Below, in pieces: positions 63,476 to 64,000 of a stretch of DNA of 64,000 nucleotides (position 1 is its first letter; every line of letters begins with the position of its first letter). Both the position numbers and the translations under genes were made by a program. The stretch is from Isochrysis galbana (lineage: Eukaryota; Haptophyta; Isochrysidales; Isochrysidaceae), in contig CM030935.1 in assembly GCA_018136815.1 (NCBI GenBank), positions 5,001,945 through 5,065,944 on the forward strand. The letters run 5' to 3'. The notes under the pieces are model-generated. The model was not told the origin of the DNA and did no database searches. It worked only from the letters and a program-made list of their open reading frames with translations.

Positions 63476-64000
63476 ATACAAGGTACAAGTACAAGGTAGT
63501 GCAAGGTGCAAGGTGGATATTTTGGTGGATATCTGGGTGGGGGTTGTGGATATTTTGAAGATCAAAAAAATGGATATTTGGGTCCAAAAAAATGGATACT
63601 TCCGCCAACCCCTAACTAACCCTAGATCTAGATCCTAGGCGTCCACGCGATGTTTTTGACCGAGAACGAGAACGAGAACGAGCAGAGAATTATAATTATA
63701 ACGATAAATACCGAACGAAGAGAAGAGAGAAGCCCAACGAGCGTCGATTCGCGAATGCGACATACGTACACGTTCAAGTCACAAGTCAATGAAAACATGA
63801 AAACATAGCGAAAATGAAAATGAAAGTGTACTGCTATGTTGCTATGCATATTGAACCAGGATCTTAGGTCCGGGTCAGCTGGCCTTGCCCATGGTTTCGT
63901 GTTTCGCTGCGAGAAGCGCGCATGAAGGCCATCGGCAAAATAATACCGGAGGGGGCCTGACATATATCATATACATATATTTCCGCACGGTCGTCGGCCG
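63476..64000. other. Intergenic DNA with a dispersed repeat
   Basis: Holds the second copy (63650-63757) of the repeat at 32395-32498 and repeated GGATATTTGGG-type motifs at 63515-63600. No gene seen to the window edge. Confidence 0.5.

Overview
The window is nuclear DNA of a unicellular, flagellated, probably photosynthetic eukaryote. Every recognisable cellular gene is eukaryotic (PAF1, VPS41, MNS1, a seven-helix receptor, cytosolic FBPase, a LOV-type PAS protein, a secretory glycosyltransferase). Most carry short spliceosomal introns. The DNA is GC-rich, full of CT/GA microsatellites, and crowded with retroelements and DNA transposons. The preference for GTG-type splice donors, one apparent GC-AG intron and the repeat load make me lean to a haptophyte-like alga; this is inference, not proof. 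No rRNA, tRNA or CRISPR array was seen. Two 100-N assembly gaps occur (20842-20941, 31942-32041).

Layout. 0-5.4 kb: first exon of PAF1 (minus), a CT microsatellite, an intact hAT-like MITE, one arm of a 522-bp dispersed repeat, and an Rsa3-like gene (minus). 6-9.3 kb: a LINE with its reverse transcriptase deleted, and a chromodomain exon. 9.5-13.6 kb: VPS41 (minus, nine exons resolved). 14.5-16.5 kb: a nest of transposon debris in which one open frame runs through hAT, Ty3 integrase and LINE sequence. 17.3-18.6 kb: a 7TM receptor. 18.6-23.5 kb: low-complexity DNA and gap 1. 23.5-24.8 kb: a LOV/PAS protein lacking the photoactive cysteine. 25.8-28.2 kb: repeat fragments and a small two-helix protein. 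28.8-31.3 kb: MNS1 (minus, six exons). 33.4-35.3 kb: a secreted or Golgi glycosyltransferase. 38.2-40.1 kb: FBPase (eight exons). 41.4-46.9 kb: accessory region with an AT-rich coiled-coil ORF, a palindrome array, an AT-rich island and a hairpin minisatellite. 47.6-48.1 kb: a new three-exon gene for an 80-residue protein. 50.6-60.3 kb: a Ty3-type LTR retrotransposon (minus) whose Pol carries a cytosine-methyltransferase-like domain and lacks integrase. 60.4-62.0 kb: a 2-oxoglutarate dioxygenase-like pseudogene split by an 877-bp TIR element that has its own two-exon gene. 62.5-63.5 kb: the third copy of a hairpin-bearing repeat.

The host genes do not form an operon or pathway; they are independent single genes separated by mobile DNA. 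The accessory part is the most unusual: a retrotransposon with a methyltransferase domain, a small gene-bearing TIR transposon caught with its target duplication in a host exon, and several families of conserved hairpins. Splice sites were placed by eye, using reading phase and similarity to remembered family sequences. They are predictions.
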